A stretch of 64,000 nt of DNA from positions 15,648,003-15,712,002 of the forward strand of contig NC_135551.1 of the NCBI RefSeq assembly GCF_964340395.1. Direction: 5' to 3'. The first letter of the stretch is position 1; the number at the start of each line of letters is the position of its first letter. Position numbers and translations under genes: made by a program. Origin of the DNA: Glandiceps talaboti (Eukaryota; Hemichordata; Enteropneusta; Spengelidae). The notes beneath the pieces are model-generated. The model saw only the letters and a list, made by a program, of their open reading frames with translations. It ran no database searches and was not told the origin of the DNA. Positions 37,365 to 51,229 of this stretch are shown here, one piece after another.

Positions 37365-37448
<84 letters not shown>
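37365..37448. repeat. (GA)n microsatellite
   Basis: GA run preceded by GGGAGGAGGGAGGGAGAGAA, following GGATACAGGGAATAAGTAGA. Confidence 0.95.
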
Positions 37449-37451
<3 letters not shown>

Positions 37452-37700
37452 AATATATGAAATTATTAGTTAAACTCCTTATTGAATGCCTGGTTGTTGG
37501 TCTGCTCGTACGCTAACGAAATACAATGCATTGTATTCAAGTATGAAAGTATACTTACTTTTATTCCCGTGAAATTATTTTGAAATGAATATTACCTCAA
37601 ACACTTTCTTATTTAGCGTATCAATAGAACGCTATTATTGGAGAAATCCTTGGTGATATCAAAATTGAAAAAAAAATCGAAAATTGTATTTGAGTCTGTT

Positions 37701-39020
37701 AATCAGTGTATTACTTGAAAGAAGTGTTTGGTATGAGATCGCTCATACTTAGTTTAAATAAGAAATAAAACAAATATTTGCCAACTGATATTCAAGAAAG
37801 ATTAAATAATCGCAATAATGTGTGTAACCTGTACTAGCTGCAACTGGGATATATTTTTTGCATGAAGTAACCAAAGATATATTCTGTAACAAATGGTCAC
37901 TTTAATACGTATAAAAAGACGTTGTTTTAATCGTTAATCATTGGTCGGTATTATCCATATATAGTGTAGTGACAAGTTTAAATCGTGAGCTAAAATTAGT
38001 TTTAAGATCGTCTCCATGTTGCGTACTAGTTTGTAACTGTAGTATCGTTACTGATCAGACATAATAACAATAATTATACAGTATGCAAGCTAATCAGTGG
38101 TCAATCTGATCCGTAAATAGTGTAGTAACAGTAAGGGTGTACGATATTACAAGCAAGTTATTTTATGTAATAACAAAACACAATGTTCAGTTGCAGCTAG
38201 TTCGGTTTTAACACTCTTATATACAGTTACGGTCGTTGCTATAGATACTTACATCACTTATAAGGCCCTTAGAGAGCGAGACAGTCAAATAAATCTTAGC
38301 AAGATTGCTGTTTGCTGTTAATAAATTGTTGATTTTTTAAACAATAAATATATCGGAGAGTAGGTCAGTCAAACCCATAATGTGAGTGAGTGAGTGAGTG
38401 AGTGAGTGAGTGAGTGAGTACGAGTGAGTGAGTGAGTACGAGTGAGTGAGTGCATGCGTGCGTGCGTGAGTGAGTGAGTGAGTGAGTGATGGAATTTTGA
38501 GCATTTAGCTTGACCTGGAGTGGCTTGGGTTTTCATAATAATTAATTTGTAAACAGTTAATCTATGTTTGGAAAGTTGAGAATGTATGTATATGAGTGAA
38601 ATGACGATAATTCTGTAACTGAGAAAAGAAGAACTTAGAGGACCTTAGAAGAACTTGGAGGACCTCAGAACTAGGTATATCAGTCTGAGAGTTCCAAGGT
38701 GGAGGGGTGGGGGGGGGGTGAGGTAAATCCCAATCTTTCGAGGATTAAAAGGTCAGATCCAGTAGGACTGCAAGATTCACATTCACGCCTACATGCCTCT
38801 TTCTTACAAGCCGAGAGTGTTAGTTCCATCAACGATGTGTATTTGGTATGTTTATACCGACAGTTGTAATTGAATCACCTTCTGTGAGAGCTGACCTGGA
38901 CTGGTTTCGATTTTGATAAGAGTGAATACGTTCACCCACTGTTTGTCACTGTTTCCCACCTTAGTTACTGAGATGAAAGCTGGAGAAACAGTTAATATCT
39001 AACTGCTCTTGATCCACTTG
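37701..39020. other. No gene; (GTGA)n at 38382-38488
   Basis: AT-rich sequence with a GTGA tetranucleotide tract interrupted by TACGAG and CATGCGTGCG. No coding relic before the LINE fragment. Confidence 0.55.
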
Positions 39021-39029
39021 TTGTTTACA

Positions 39030-39448
39030 GATTAGACGATTGTTCGACTCAGAACTTTCTCCGGCTATCATGACCATTCTACTCCTCTATGTAATCAACT
39101 TAACATTCTTGACATCTGTAAATTTTGTAAACTTCAACCTGCATGTTCATCTTCGTCATAAAACACAATCACTTTATATGTACATACTTTTGACCATTAC
39201 ATTATAGACAACATATCCCATAGCTATCCGACCAAAACAAACACCAGTTATAAGTTTGACAAATTCCGAAGGTCCGACTTTCAATTAGACAACACAACTT
39301 CAGCTATCAAATCTTGTAGTTCTGTACGTGCAATATACTATAGACATTAAAGGCAACCTTAAAATGGTACGTTTTCAGTGAATGTACTCTTTTTTTCTGT
39401 CCTCTTTAATATAATTCTGTGAAATTATTCACCCATTTGACCCATGTG

Positions 39449-39514
<66 letters not shown>

Positions 39515-39520
39515 AATCGA
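39030..39520 (+). pseudogene. LINE ORF2 C-terminal relic and simple-repeat tail
   Basis: One plus-strand frame reads SGYHDHSTPLCNQLNILDIC, KFCKLQPAC, a stop, then NTITLYVHTFDHYIIDNISH, SYPTKTNTSYKFDKFRRSDF and QLDNTTSAIKSC. The ILDIxKF...HSYPTK...FR pattern matches the region after the reverse transcriptase palm in CR1/L2/I-like LINEs (where HxYxTR is usual). The relic is followed by AT-rich sequence and (GATT)n at about 39455-39512, consistent with a LINE 3' end. Stops make it dead. Confidence 0.6.
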
Positions 39521-39529
39521 TTGCTTATT

Positions 39530-42500
39530 GATTTATTTATTGATTTTTTTCGTTTAATTAATTAATTGAAATCGTTTATTTATTTATTTATGATTTTATT
39601 TATTGGTTTATTTATTTATTTTCAATTGTGTTACTTGATATAAAGAACCTTTGAATATATAATGTCATCTGCATACTTCTTTCATTTTACTTATAACAGA
39701 TATGTTGTTATATTTGCCACTGTGTATCTCATACCCCGAACTTGTCCAAAAGTTTCTGATGCATGGACTTTGATTAGTTCCAAAGGAAGTATTTCTATGG
39801 CCTTCACCAGAAGAGATTATTCTGTTTTAATGTAATGCAAGAAGCAGTGCTAGTGAGGCATTCCATTTTGGTGAAGGTGTGTGGGGTCATCTTATTTGCA
39901 AATACATTTCTTACTGTCATATTTTCGTAAAGCGGGCGATTGTTTCTATTCCCAGTCCATCTCATCAAGCCAACACTCATCATCTGTGGCCACATTTGAT
40001 TTACCATATGTACACAGGGTTCAAATACACCTTACTTGCCCACGTTGGAGTACTTGACACTATTATCTAAGCTAGGACCAACCATTGATGTCAGAAAACT
40101 CAAAGGAAAAAACATCCAGGGCTCTAACATGGTCGAATACGGGTAAAATAGGGATGTTAGTGTTACTCCTCTTTGTACCTTGCTGACAGATCACGTAACT
40201 ATACTCGAATCACTCTCATATCTCCACTTGTACACGGGATCACCTAAGACTTTAGGGAATGAACTAGCAGACATCACACAGATTTATATCCACGCCAAAG
40301 TATACACTAAGAACAGCAGTATTCATTTGCCTCCTTAGAAATACATCCTTGCTCCTGTTGTGAACTCCCTTTTACTTTCATATACGTCCAAATTTACAAA
40401 ACGCATCTGTATGGCTGAATAAACAATGCAAACTATATGAAATCGTGAAGGAGTATGAGTTGCCATGCCCTGATGACTATTCCCAATAACATTGATCAAG
40501 TATTAATATGAATTTTAGTTATGTGTGAAATGTAAACTGTTTTATTCCTGACTTTAATATATACTCTAGACTTGTGGTCTGAGTTACATATCCTTCAGAA
40601 TATCTATTGACCTTTCAATCGACGAACGTCACAATGTAGTCAAAATATGAAATTTGGTAAATTATGAATATGTCATATGTAACTTTAGCAAGAGGCTAAT
40701 TTGTACGTACGTACAGACACAATTAATTGCAGGGATCATACCGATGGCTTAGGAATTATGGGAAAGTAAAATGTAAAGGCAATGTTTTAACAGTAAATAT
40801 TACTTTATTTTATTGGCTTAAACATGACAATGTCAATTCCTGTAAAGTTGTAAACGTTCTTATCACATTGGAAATAATTTTGTACTAACAGGACACAATT
40901 TGTTACTGTAGATCACGTTTAGCAGGTGTAAAAGGACTTATGACACGTGATGCACTCCTGGAATAAATTAAATAGAAATACCAATGTCATGAATGGTGTA
41001 CACTATAGAGTATATGATAGTATATGATATAATATTTTAATAATTGACTGGTATCGTTCCTCTTTGGTTGATGATTGGATTGGGAACAACATTAGCCCGA
41101 AGTTCAATATAATGGCTAATACAAAGTTCAGGCCTTAAATGTATGGATAATTTTGAGGGCTTGTTGGCTACCAAGCTAACAAAACAGCACAGAGGAGTAA
41201 ATAATAAATTCTTTGAAATGTACTATGTTCTACTTCTGAAACAGTGCTTCCAAAATTAAGTGACGTTCTTGAAGTTTTGTAATGATCATTTTAAAAAAAA
41301 GAATTATCAAGAAACTTATTGTTTTGCAGAACAGTCTGTTCTTCCCATCACTACCCAACCACCCCGTGACAACAATAATGTGTACCACCAATATAATGTC
41401 ATCGTTGGTTTCAAAAGTAAAACGCCAGAATTAATTGATACACTCTTCAAATGAAAATTCATCTGTGTTCGTAATCCAACTTAAATTGTTAAATTAAACT
41501 TTTGTTGTAAAACAAAGTTGAAAATTATTTCTTGAAAGTTTAAAATTTATGCTATTTATATTGTTCTTGTGATAAATGTACATCGTGGTACAAATTAAAG
41601 ATTTGCCATATCGTAAGACAGTTAACTGTAACTACACATCTAGTCATGTGTGCAAATAGAAGAACTCGATTCAATTTCCTTCGATCTCTCAGGACAATGT
41701 GAGAATCGATTTCTTCTTTACCTTAAGCTTCGCGGGCAGAATCAGAGCTTATATGTATTATGTAATTACCACATGAACAACTACGTCATTGTATCAAGAA
41801 AATCGACGTATATCCCAATCTTTTTTAAAAGTCACTCAAACTCGAAACTGAGTGGTAAACTTACCGTTGGTTTTGTTTTTGATCATGAATCCATCTATCC
41901 ATTAACACTTGGTTTCTCTTTAACCATATGTTGCGAAGTTGTGTTACACCACCGCCATGTTGTCATTTAAAAGTACCGTTATGTTCTAGGCTACGTAAGG
42001 TTACGTTTTGGTGTCTAAGTTGTGTTGTTATAGGTTGATCGTCAGAACGTAAACGATTCCCCACTCTAGCCATCTTTCTAGAGTAACAGAATCTAGCAAG
42101 CTTGTCTAAGTTAGGAATTAGCCACACATGTATAGTCACTTATACGTACGCTCTAACCTAGACTGTCCACAGTCGCACGCGCCTTTTTTTCCTACGTTTT
42201 ATCTAAACTCCGATCCGGTGCAACACTAGTCTAATCGCAAATTGATATCGAGGGCCGAAGTAAGTTCTAGTTGTCACCTTCAAATTATAGTGCTGCCATA
42301 TTATAAATGTAATTTGTTGCAAATAAATGATCTCTCAGCTAGATTCATTGTTCTAGAAGACGTTGTGAACTTTCCACAGAATACTTAAGATTGAGATTTA
42401 AGATCATGTCACATGTAAATTTTCCACGTGTAAGATTCATGTTGATCACGTCACTGGAAAATAGGTATTAATCTAAATTCGATAATCAACAAGTTACCAT

Positions 42501-42850
42501 GTTTACCAGTACTAATCTATGTTGTTTAACCAAAACACGACATCAAAACACTTGAATTGTTAGTTACAAAGATAATGGCAATCAATCCAAAATTAGTAGA
42601 AAAATCAACATATTATTAGTAGATAACGTTATTGTTAGCTCCTGTTTGTAAATAGGTAGTAATTTTGTAAATATGCCAAAATTCCAAATACGATATTTCT
42701 AGATCGTGACAGTATGACTCCTGACTTTGTCTATCACAAGGTGTATGCACCATCGTTAGAACTACAGGCATTTGAATCAATATAATCGGTATATATAATA
42801 ATATTTATTGTTGTAGACCTCTTATACTCTACAGCAACAATATAATATAT
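39530..42850. other. No gene identified
   Basis: Long AT-rich stretch. Frames at 39879-40070, 41260-41454 and 41650-41970 (plus) are open for 63-106 codons but show no domain, start mostly at non-ATG codons and have no supported splice sites. (TTTA)-rich sequence is present near 39530-39620. Confidence 0.4.
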
Positions 42851-42859
42851 CTGATAGTG

Positions 42860-44275
42860 AAATACTACAAGCGTTATATATGTGTTTCTAATGATTTGTT
42901 TAGGTCGACTAAGGATAAACTTACTCTGGTCCTTCGTGTTATTTTTAAAATTATCTTTGATACAGGTGATGTACAACAAGACTGGACTGAGGGTATTATT
43001 AATAGTTCTGTTGTACAAGATACATTGTTCTCATTGGGTTGCATTTTCGATAGCCAGGCTAGGCTGGTTTCAGAAGTGGCATCAGCACAGTTCAAAACAT
43101 TGTTACTTTGCACATCATGATTCTAAACTATCCCTGTTACCCAAACAATTATTTTTACTGTCTTTTTTGTCGACTTTAGTAAGGCTTTCGATTCTGTAAA
43201 TTATAATTCATTGTTGTATATACTTTGCTTCGAGTCATACAATCATATTTAATGATTCACCAGTTGGTTTACAACGGTAGTTTGCAGTATTAGAGTCATT
43301 TTGAAATAGTCTATAAACATGACTAAAAATAAAATCATTTTATATGGATGTGGTTAAATTGTGACGCAATCCAAAAATTGTGTATTCAAAGGTGAACGAA
43401 CGGAATCTTTTAGTTACTACAAATATCTTGGTCCAATACTTCCAAACGGAAATATTTGGAGCAAAGCAGTACTAGTGTCAACATTATTGGAGATCAAACC
43501 AGGAACGCCATGGAGAGTACCTTTCATATAATCTGTAGTATTAGTGCTTTGCCGAACAAATACTATTTTTAAGTTTTCAGATACAATTATTGTTTACCAG
43601 TGAATTTTGGGATTTTAAAATCAGTATCAGTTCAGTGAAAGAATACAACTTAAAATATTGAAGACATTCCTTGGTGTTAAGTCGACAACGATAGATTCAC
43701 GTGTTTAGGCGATTATGGTTGTTATTCATTTTTTAATACACACTTTCAACAATTGTTTGTAAATGTCATAACTAGAGTAGCTAGGCATAGTGACGATCTG
43801 GATTTTGCAATCGACATCATCACCAGGGATTGTTAAGTTGATATTTATACACGAAGGCTACCTGGTCTTAAAGTATGGATCCTAAATGTCAGGGCGTTTG
43901 CCGGTTTGAGGAGTTCTGGCCATGGACTGGCAGTTGAGGAAAGCGGGTCACTGTGTATAGGTGTTGAGAACAGTTTTTTGTTTGTTTATTTAAAAAAAAA
44001 CCCAATTATGTCGACAGTTATTGAGAATGAATTTCAATACATTTCGGGTTGTCCTCTATATGTACCACAATCAAAGGTAAATGTATTTACTGAGATGTCA
44101 TATATAGACAGAGAGTGAAATTAATTCTCTCATGTTATTCTATGAGTATTCAGTAATTATAGTCAACTTGAATTTATCTGTGAACGAAGCTCTCCCTCTC
44201 TGTGTATGCTGTACACCATTTCTCTTTTGATTGTAAATATGTGATTTGGGCCAGCGGCCTCCAAGAGGAATAGAT
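42860..44275 (+). pseudogene. LINE (non-LTR) reverse transcriptase relic
   Basis: Several frames together give a decayed reverse transcriptase: LTLVLRVIFKIIFDTGDVQQ and DWTEGII (fingers, near 42915-43000); FVDFSKAFDSVN (motif A with the catalytic Asp, 43166-43201); SYYKYLGPILPNGN (thumb, near 43413-43455); then GLRSSGHGLAVEES and TVIENEFQYISGCPLY, the Cys/His-like C-terminal motif (43906-44070). The YADD box region is not recognisable. The 3' part (GGGCCAGCGGCCTCCAAGAG near 44248) looks like a CR1/I-type 3' UTR. Many stops and frameshifts make it inactive. The strand is the same as the DIRS relic that follows. Confidence 0.8.
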
Positions 44276-44279
44276 ATTA

Positions 44280-45060
44280 AATTATTATACATAGCTACAT
44301 AATCATTTTATACACAGAGTGAGTACAGTACCAATGATTAGAACCAGGTTAACCTCGTTTTGAAACTCGGATAATTCTAAATGATGGCCGTCAACGTCTT
44401 TTCGCCAGGTTGATTAGCAGCAGTCGCACAACGTTGCACAATCTCAATATACGAACTTATAATAAGTTCGTTTAGTACAACCCCCTCCCCCGCCCCCTAA
44501 ACGAACCTTCACAGTGCGACATCAACACGTTAATATATGATGTAAACCACGATGAAACCTGCAGCGGTCACGCCACCTCGAGCAATGTAATGTAAACACT
44601 AGATGGTAAACACATTCAAAATAATACCGAAAAGCCAGCACTGTACCTCACATTAGAAGCAAATTTTCAATCGACATCTCAACATCTCAGTAGTAAATAC
44701 AGAACCTGTTATCATTGAAGGCGTGAAAGTTTTCGAAGTTCTGAGCTCGTGTGACATTGTGCGATCGTTGCTTACTGACGGAAAGGTTTAGTACTAGTCA
44801 TACAACAATTCACTTTTTAAAAAATGCAGGTAATCCTGCAGTTCATAATCACACCATGGCCATGAACGAGGCCTGTTTGCTGCCGTTCAAAAAGCAAACA
44901 AATGTAATTACTTCATTCGAACCGATCAAAAGTCTAAGAATGTGAAACCAATGTGATAGGAGGTCATCTCAACGCCTTGCCACGAGTTTGCATTGCCATG
45001 GATGATTATTTATATATCTACGTAATACAGTAGTTATACATCAATGTCTATATACTAATA
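44280..45060. other. No gene; GTTCG-containing mirror near 44450
   Basis: Contains ACGAACTTATAATAAGTTCGT (44451-44471, a short palindrome) and a C-rich run. No coding relic; may include the 5' end of the DIRS relic. Confidence 0.4.
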
Positions 45061-46334
45061 TCAATTGTTTTTACGTAGTACTCAGATCCTTTTGCATGCG
45101 CAACATCAAGCGCCAACATTTGTAGTCACGCAACACAGAGGGCGTACTCATGGGTCACATGTTACATTGCCTCATATACTTACTTGGAATACTTATAACG
45201 GTCAAGGGCAACATACGTTCACAAACAGAAATATTCCAAGAAGACAACAACATCAGCAAAATGACATTTCAGAGTCATGGAAAGTAAATTCCAGGCTGCT
45301 TCACTAGGAGCATATGCAGACGAATGGATTAAAATTGGTGCACCAAAACATATTATAAACTGGATAACTGAAGGTGTTCAGCTCCCATTTGTGAGTGAAC
45401 CAGAACAATTTTGTCTTCAAAACCATACATTTTCTCGAAACCGAGCAGACTTTACCAACAAAGAAATTCAACAGTTAATTGAATGCAATGTTGTATAACA
45501 ATGTTCAACAGAATCCTACTGTGTGTCACCCATTGGATGCGTGTACCCAACAAGTGAGGAAAATGACGTATGGTAATAGACTTACGAACACTAAACCAAG
45601 TTTGTCTCCTAACCAAAATTCCAAAACGAAGATATACATACAATGATGGAAACAGTACAGAAAAAGGACATAATACCAATATGGGACATCAACAGTGGTT
45701 TTCACCATATACCAGTAAATGCAGACTTCCACCTATACATAGGTTTCAAGTGGACGTTCTACCAATGGAAAGTTCTTTCGTTAGAACTGAATGCAGGCCC
45801 ATATTATGTTTGCAAAGTAATACGAGCAGTGGCACAATATCTTCGGATTATTGGTTTTCGAAACTTGGCATATGTAGACGATTTTCTCCTGGCAGCTCAG
45901 GAAGAACCTATAGACAGTAAAATAGACTAGCTATACAAACTATGCAAGTACTGGGTTGGTACCTGAATTGGGAGAAATCCAAACTAGTACCATCAAACAA
46001 GAAGGTGTTTACCGGATACCAAATAAACAGTGTAGGTCCAGATGGAGATCCAGAGATCAGCATACACTGTACCAACACAGCGTGTAAGGAAGTTTAAACG
46101 ATATAATGAGGGACTTGAACAAAAAGATATGCTTCCAGTCAGAGTACTTGCCAGAATAGCTGGACGATGCATAGCAATAACACAAGCTATAGTACCGGGC
46201 AAACTCCTACTCCACAGTGTGTACAGGTTATTAGCCACGAAAACTTCATGGGGAAATATTTTAACTATAAACCACCAGTCCAAAAAGACTTGGAATGGTG
46301 ATTAACGGCCGTGCAATAGTGGAATGGGCGCTCA

Positions 46335-46385
46335 ACAACAACAACAACAACAACAACAAACAACAAACAACAAACAACACAAACA
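46335..46385. repeat. (CAA)n microsatellite in the DIRS RNase H region
   Basis: CAACAACAA followed by CAAACAACAAACAACA, directly before the first RNase H Asp motif (WTDV). Confidence 0.9.
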
Positions 46386-46910
46386 ATGCTAGTCAATGAG
46401 CAAATGTGGACAGATGTATTTCAAACAGGATGGGTAGCAGTATACATGCAGCACGTAGCAGCAGGCAACTGGAACAAAAGACTGTCTAGGAAACATTCCA
46501 ACTACAGCGAACTAATGGCAGTATTGATGGCATTGAAGTCATTTACTCCAAAAATGCAGAAATGATCAACCAATGTTACAACGTTAACAGTGGCATATCT
46601 CAACCACCTGTGAGGGTGCTGTCCAGAAATGACCCAAGTAGTAAAACTTGTGTGGATGGAAGCACACGACTTCGATATAAAACCGGCAGCGAAACATTTA
46701 GTGGGGAAATCAAACTGCTGTCACGCAGATACGTTGTCCAGAATTGTGGATCATTACGATTGGAGACTCCATCTAAAATTGTTCCAAATGTTGGACAACA
46801 TGTGGGGACCTCACAGTATAGACAGATTTGCCAGCATGACAAATACGCAGTTACCAATTTACAACAACTGGATGCTCGACCCTTTGAAACCCGGCATCGA
46901 TGCATTGGTA

Positions 46911-47824
46911 AACAAGACTAGAACATACACAACAACTATGCGAATGCGCCATTTCACCTCGTACCACGGATACTACAAGTACTAAAGAGATAACAAGCAG
47001 AAGGAACAGTTATTGCCCCGTATTGGCCAGCTCAACCATGGTTCCAAGAACTGTCGAAAATGACAATGACGACACTAAGTCTACCAACATCAACTCGCAA
47101 ATTTTAGAAACTGGCCATGGGAATACAACCAGAACCAAGGAAAACCCAAAAAATGGAAAATATATGCTTGGAGAGTATCTGGAAAACAGATTGAAAAATG
47201 AAGGATGGTCGTCCAGAGCGACAGATCAGTTACCACTGTGTTAAAATCCGATGTAGATGTCGGCTAATCGTTCATTGTTATTTTACCTTCGTTATTTTGC
47301 CTAAATTGACCTTCTTTGTACATGTTTACATTTTTAGCCTGATCGCCTCCTCTACGAGGGGAGGCGATCGAGAGGAGGCGATCGGGCTAAAAACCTAAAC
47401 ATGTACTACGAAGGTCAATTCAAGCCAAATAACGAAGGTAAGATAGCACGCACAATTAGCCGACATCTACATCGGATTTTAATCAGATTGTGGCTCAACA
47501 AGACTAGAACACACACAACAACTATGGGAATGCGCCATATCGCCTCGTACCACGGATACCGTCCAGTACTAAAGAGATAACAAGCAGAAGGAACAGTTAT
47601 TGTCCCGTATTGGCCAGCTCAACCATAGTTCCAAGAACTGTCGAAAATGACAATGACCACACCAAGTCTGCCAAAATCAACTCGCAAATTTTAGAAACTG
47701 GCCATAGGAAAAAAACCAGAACCAAGGAAAACCAAAAAATGGAAAATATATGGAGAGTATCTGGAAAACAGATTGAATAATGAAGGATGGTCGTCCAGAG
47801 CGACAGAACAGTTACCACTGTGTT
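46911..47824. repeat. 586-bp-offset duplication inside the DIRS relic
   Basis: 46911-47242 (AACAAGACTAGAACA... TTACCACTGTGTT) is repeated at 47497-47824 with moderate divergence. The MITE at 47241-47490 lies exactly at the junction. The downstream copy continues into the recombinase frame; the upstream copy stops at the MITE. Confidence 0.85.
47241..47490. mobile_element. Long-inverted-repeat MITE, second copy
   Basis: Same family as 32251-32495 (AAAATCCGATGTAGATGTCG mirrored to CGACATCTACATCGGATTTT). The arms are about 110 bp with several mismatches. The left end lacks CAATCTGATT; the right end CAGATTG is intact. The centre has GGCGATC twice with an extra GAGAGGAGG segment. Confidence 0.85.
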
Positions 47825-48149
47825 GGGCAAACTCAGCACTTGCTTTATATAATCGGACTGTAAATCGGTTTTTTCACTTAATGTTGTGTTGAAACAAAAG
47901 TGGAATTTCCACCAAAGAATACATCCATCGTAGTGGACTTTCTATATTGTTGATAGCTCAGATAAACCACGTTCGCAGCTTCGGACTTACAATAGGCAGC
48001 GTATATAGTGCATTCGGTTGTCAAAACCCACTTGATAAACAAATACCTAATAACTTGATTTCAGTATTAGTGAAATCTGGTACTGTAGAACCGATGAAAT
48101 TTTCATTAGCAATGCTATTATCAGTGTTTCACAACTTATTTCTTTGATA

Positions 48150-49690
48150 GCTTGACAATGACAATCTAACTATTAAACAGTTGCGTTGTAAAGCAGTAAC
48201 ATTGCTAGCATAACAGTAACTGTTGGTTTACGACCATCAGACATTGCACCTAAAGGACCACAGTTGACTCTCGTACAAGTCAGAGTAAAAAGATAGGGTT
48301 AGGGTTGTAGGCGGTGAAAGATACACATTTCGAAGATATTTGCAAAATATGGTAGTTAGGAAATTCCTCTGTAAGTTGCAGTTTCAAAACCATATTTGTT
48401 ATCGCCCTTGAAAATTGGGGATGTATCCGAAGGTAATCATTGCGTTAAACCGATGAAGTAACGAGTCCACGAGATAGTGACGTATACCTCTGAAATAATG
48501 TACGTATTTGATAACGTCAAGCCCTCCTGCCTATCCGCGCTTCTGTTTTCCTATATCATGTGAAATATCTTCAACATATAAAGGTGGAGATACGATTGTA
48601 TCAACGTTATTTCGGCTAGCATCTGGGAAATCACTGAATTTTGTATCAACTTCATAAACTTTGAAATCACTCGAAAATGTTGCATCTTCTGCTGATTCAT
48701 AAAGTTGTTTACAGTAGTCAACAGTATTTCTAACACTAGAATGATCGGAAATTGCTTTGTCGTTTACGAGATAAATACGAAATTTGTTGCAACTGGATTT
48801 TTTTTCTACGAAGATTCACATCGTGCCCGAAAAGAGGTTGGTTGTTGAGCTAGATGAATAGAGATTTCCATGAAGACATGTTTTCACGTTCTGCATGGAG
48901 TTGACGTCGCCGTTGTTGTCGTTGGCATCGTCGTCGTCGTCGTCGTTGTTATTGTTATTATTATTATTATTGTTGTTGTTGTTGTTGTTGTCATCGTTGT
49001 TGTTGTTGTTGTTGTCGTCGTCGTCGTCGTCGTCGTCTTCTCAGTAGTGAAATACTACGTGGCCTGGGGTAACCTCAACAAAATAATTATTTTAAGGCCT
49101 GACAAAAAGATGGGGGAGGGGACAAGTATAGAATATATAGTTGGCTTACTTTGCCCACTGTTAGCACATACATAATCAATTATTATAGGACAAGTGCATA
49201 TGGAAGTATGGAAATATGAGTAACAGATGGATATGATTAGGTAAACGAATTGTTTATAAATTAAAAAGAGAACATACAGGTTTATTCCTGTATTTGTCGT
49301 TCTTTTCATTCAAATATTGTCGGGTTTTTTTTAAGTTTGTCTTTTATGAAGAGTGCCTGAAGTGATTACGTACTTGTTCAACTAGCCGACCACGCTTACA
49401 AACATAGAAAGACGACAAGTGACAATATATGAAATGAAGGAAATAAATGTAAATAAAGGAAAGGTGCCGTATTGATCAGGTCAGAAAATCATACAATATT
49501 TACATGTGATGATGTAAATAGGTAAATAGGTGGATGATAACCTTCTTACACCATTCTGCAAAATCATGATATATGCAGAAAGCAGGTAAATCGTGTAACA
49601 AACAAATACACACCAGTAGCCAAGATAAGAGTATACATACCAAAACACAACAATCCATTTATTTCCCTTAGTACATAATCTTAGACCCAT
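48150..49690. other. No gene; (GTT/GTC)n at 48903-49040
   Basis: AT-rich sequence with a TCG/TTG trinucleotide run that creates a poly-Val frame (artefact). No coding relic. Confidence 0.5.
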
Positions 49691-49736
49691 TTGTGACGGT
49701 CTTTAAAGCGGTAAACTATACTTACCAATCCTATAC

Positions 49737-49843
<107 letters not shown>

Positions 49844-51196
49844 GTATTATAGGGATATATGATAGAAATGTATATTTTGTGTCGATGTGCATGGTAAGTA
49901 TTGCTGAACTTACATTTAGACAGAAAGTATTGTTAAATCTAAACAAAACATAGAGTGTGATAGACAAACAATATAGATATCTACGTATACCTTTGTTGCA
50001 ATTAGTATATCACATGATTAAAAAACGTAACTATTTTAGTTCCTAATCTAAACTAGGTGAGAAATTATTACATTGCGGGACATATTGTGAATGAAATTAC
50101 TTACATTACAGATGAAACACTAATAATGTACTACTTTTATTGTTTTACAGTTTTGGTCATTATGAATTAGGTCGCATAGAAACATAATATTAATAAAAAT
50201 AACAAATTTTTTAAAGGCATCTAAAATGTACTGAGTGTAATTGTACCACTCATACCCTCATCTAACGTTATCATATGCAAATATAAGAACTGTAAAGAAA
50301 ACATATAAATCAAATAAAGCTTTTACTGATAAATCACTACCATACATTACTACACATCTATTAAATAAAGTTAACAATATGAGTTTATCATAATTACAAC
50401 TTGACGTATACGGATGCAAATGGAATGATTGATGTGTGGAAATAGTACACAGTACACCTTGTACGCAATATCACTGTTTCAAAATCTAAAAATAGATTTC
50501 CTTGCAAAATTTGTTGAGCTTAGTTACATCTCAGCTATATAATTCAAGGACAATCCCGTCATGGGAAGATAGACAGTTCATGGCTTAGCAAGTTGAAGCT
50601 CATATAGTTGACAACGTACATGGAGAATTTATATACTATGGTCAGGGTTTTGTTTATGGGCTACTCCACATTTATGGCAATCCAATTGAATGTCAATACC
50701 GAAAACAATCAATCACAATCCAATTGTTAACCTCTTTTAGTCATTATCATGAACTTATAAATTGTCAAATGTACTGTTATTAGACAAACAAATTGGAATG
50801 ATTTGCGTCTGATTTCCAGATACCGCCTGAGATGGCGCACGACATAGAGATTGGCGATCTTAATATATTTCGTAAAAACTGTAAAATTATTATTGACTTT
50901 TAAAAAAGGGGAGATCTCAAACTGTGACAACAGTGCACTTCGATCGATCTTCTGTCATTTCACAAATAAATCGTGATAATTCTCTTGTCCCTACAGACTA
51001 ATCTTTGGGTGTTTATTAAACACTATCTTGTCCAAAGATTCTCAAATTTAAATGATAACTTTACGGGGAAAATTCATAAACGCTCATATTTAATAGGAAA
51101 CAGAGACAAAACCGTATTTTTGTTGTTGTGTACTAATTGTCAGGGCAAATTAGAGTACACTAACTACAAATGCACTTATCGGTTACCCAACCTCAC

Positions 51197-51229
51197 CGCT
51201 GATGGCGCACTTCATGGCCATGCGGGTCG
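51197..51229 (-). other. Exon-like island in block A (33 nt)
   Basis: On the minus strand CTTCAG precedes and GTGAGG follows a 33-nt block that reads (cg) TRMAMKCAIS (g). It is preserved in blocks B and C while surrounding sequence has diverged. Confidence 0.35.

Larger units (their letters stand above)
45277..48147 (+). pseudogene. DIRS-like retrotransposon relic (RT, RNase H, tyrosine recombinase)
   Basis: The order of domains is that of a DIRS-group element. RT N-terminus: ADEWIKIGAPKHIINWITEG, NRADFTNKEIQQLIE (45277-45498, then a stop). RT core: WDINSGFHHIPV, GFKWTFYQWKVL, AYVDDFLLAA (45643-45930; YVDD is the catalytic box, residues 77-80 of that frame). RNase H: RIAGRCIAITQAIVPGKLLL, MWTDVFQTGW and NYSELMAVLMAL, with a (CAA)n expansion at 46335-46380. 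RNase H tail: AADTLSRI-like HADTLSRIVDHYDWRLH and SIDRFASMTNTQLPIY (46629-46985). Recombinase N-terminus: GTVIAPYWPAQPWFQELSK, NEGWSSRATDQLP, and after the duplication NSALALYNRTVNRFFHLM and TVEPMKFSLAML, ending at 48147. Frameshifts, stops, a tandem duplication and a MITE disable it. The C-terminal catalytic recombinase part is missing. Confidence 0.85.

Noticed and set aside
41260-41454. Frame with faint resemblance to a DegT-type aminotransferase C-terminal strand (VYHQYNVIV)
   Set aside because: Only about 20 residues look similar, the start is GTG, and there is no catalytic region; treated as coincidence.
48870-49175. Poly-valine plus-strand protein
   Set aside because: Translation of a GTT/GTC trinucleotide run.
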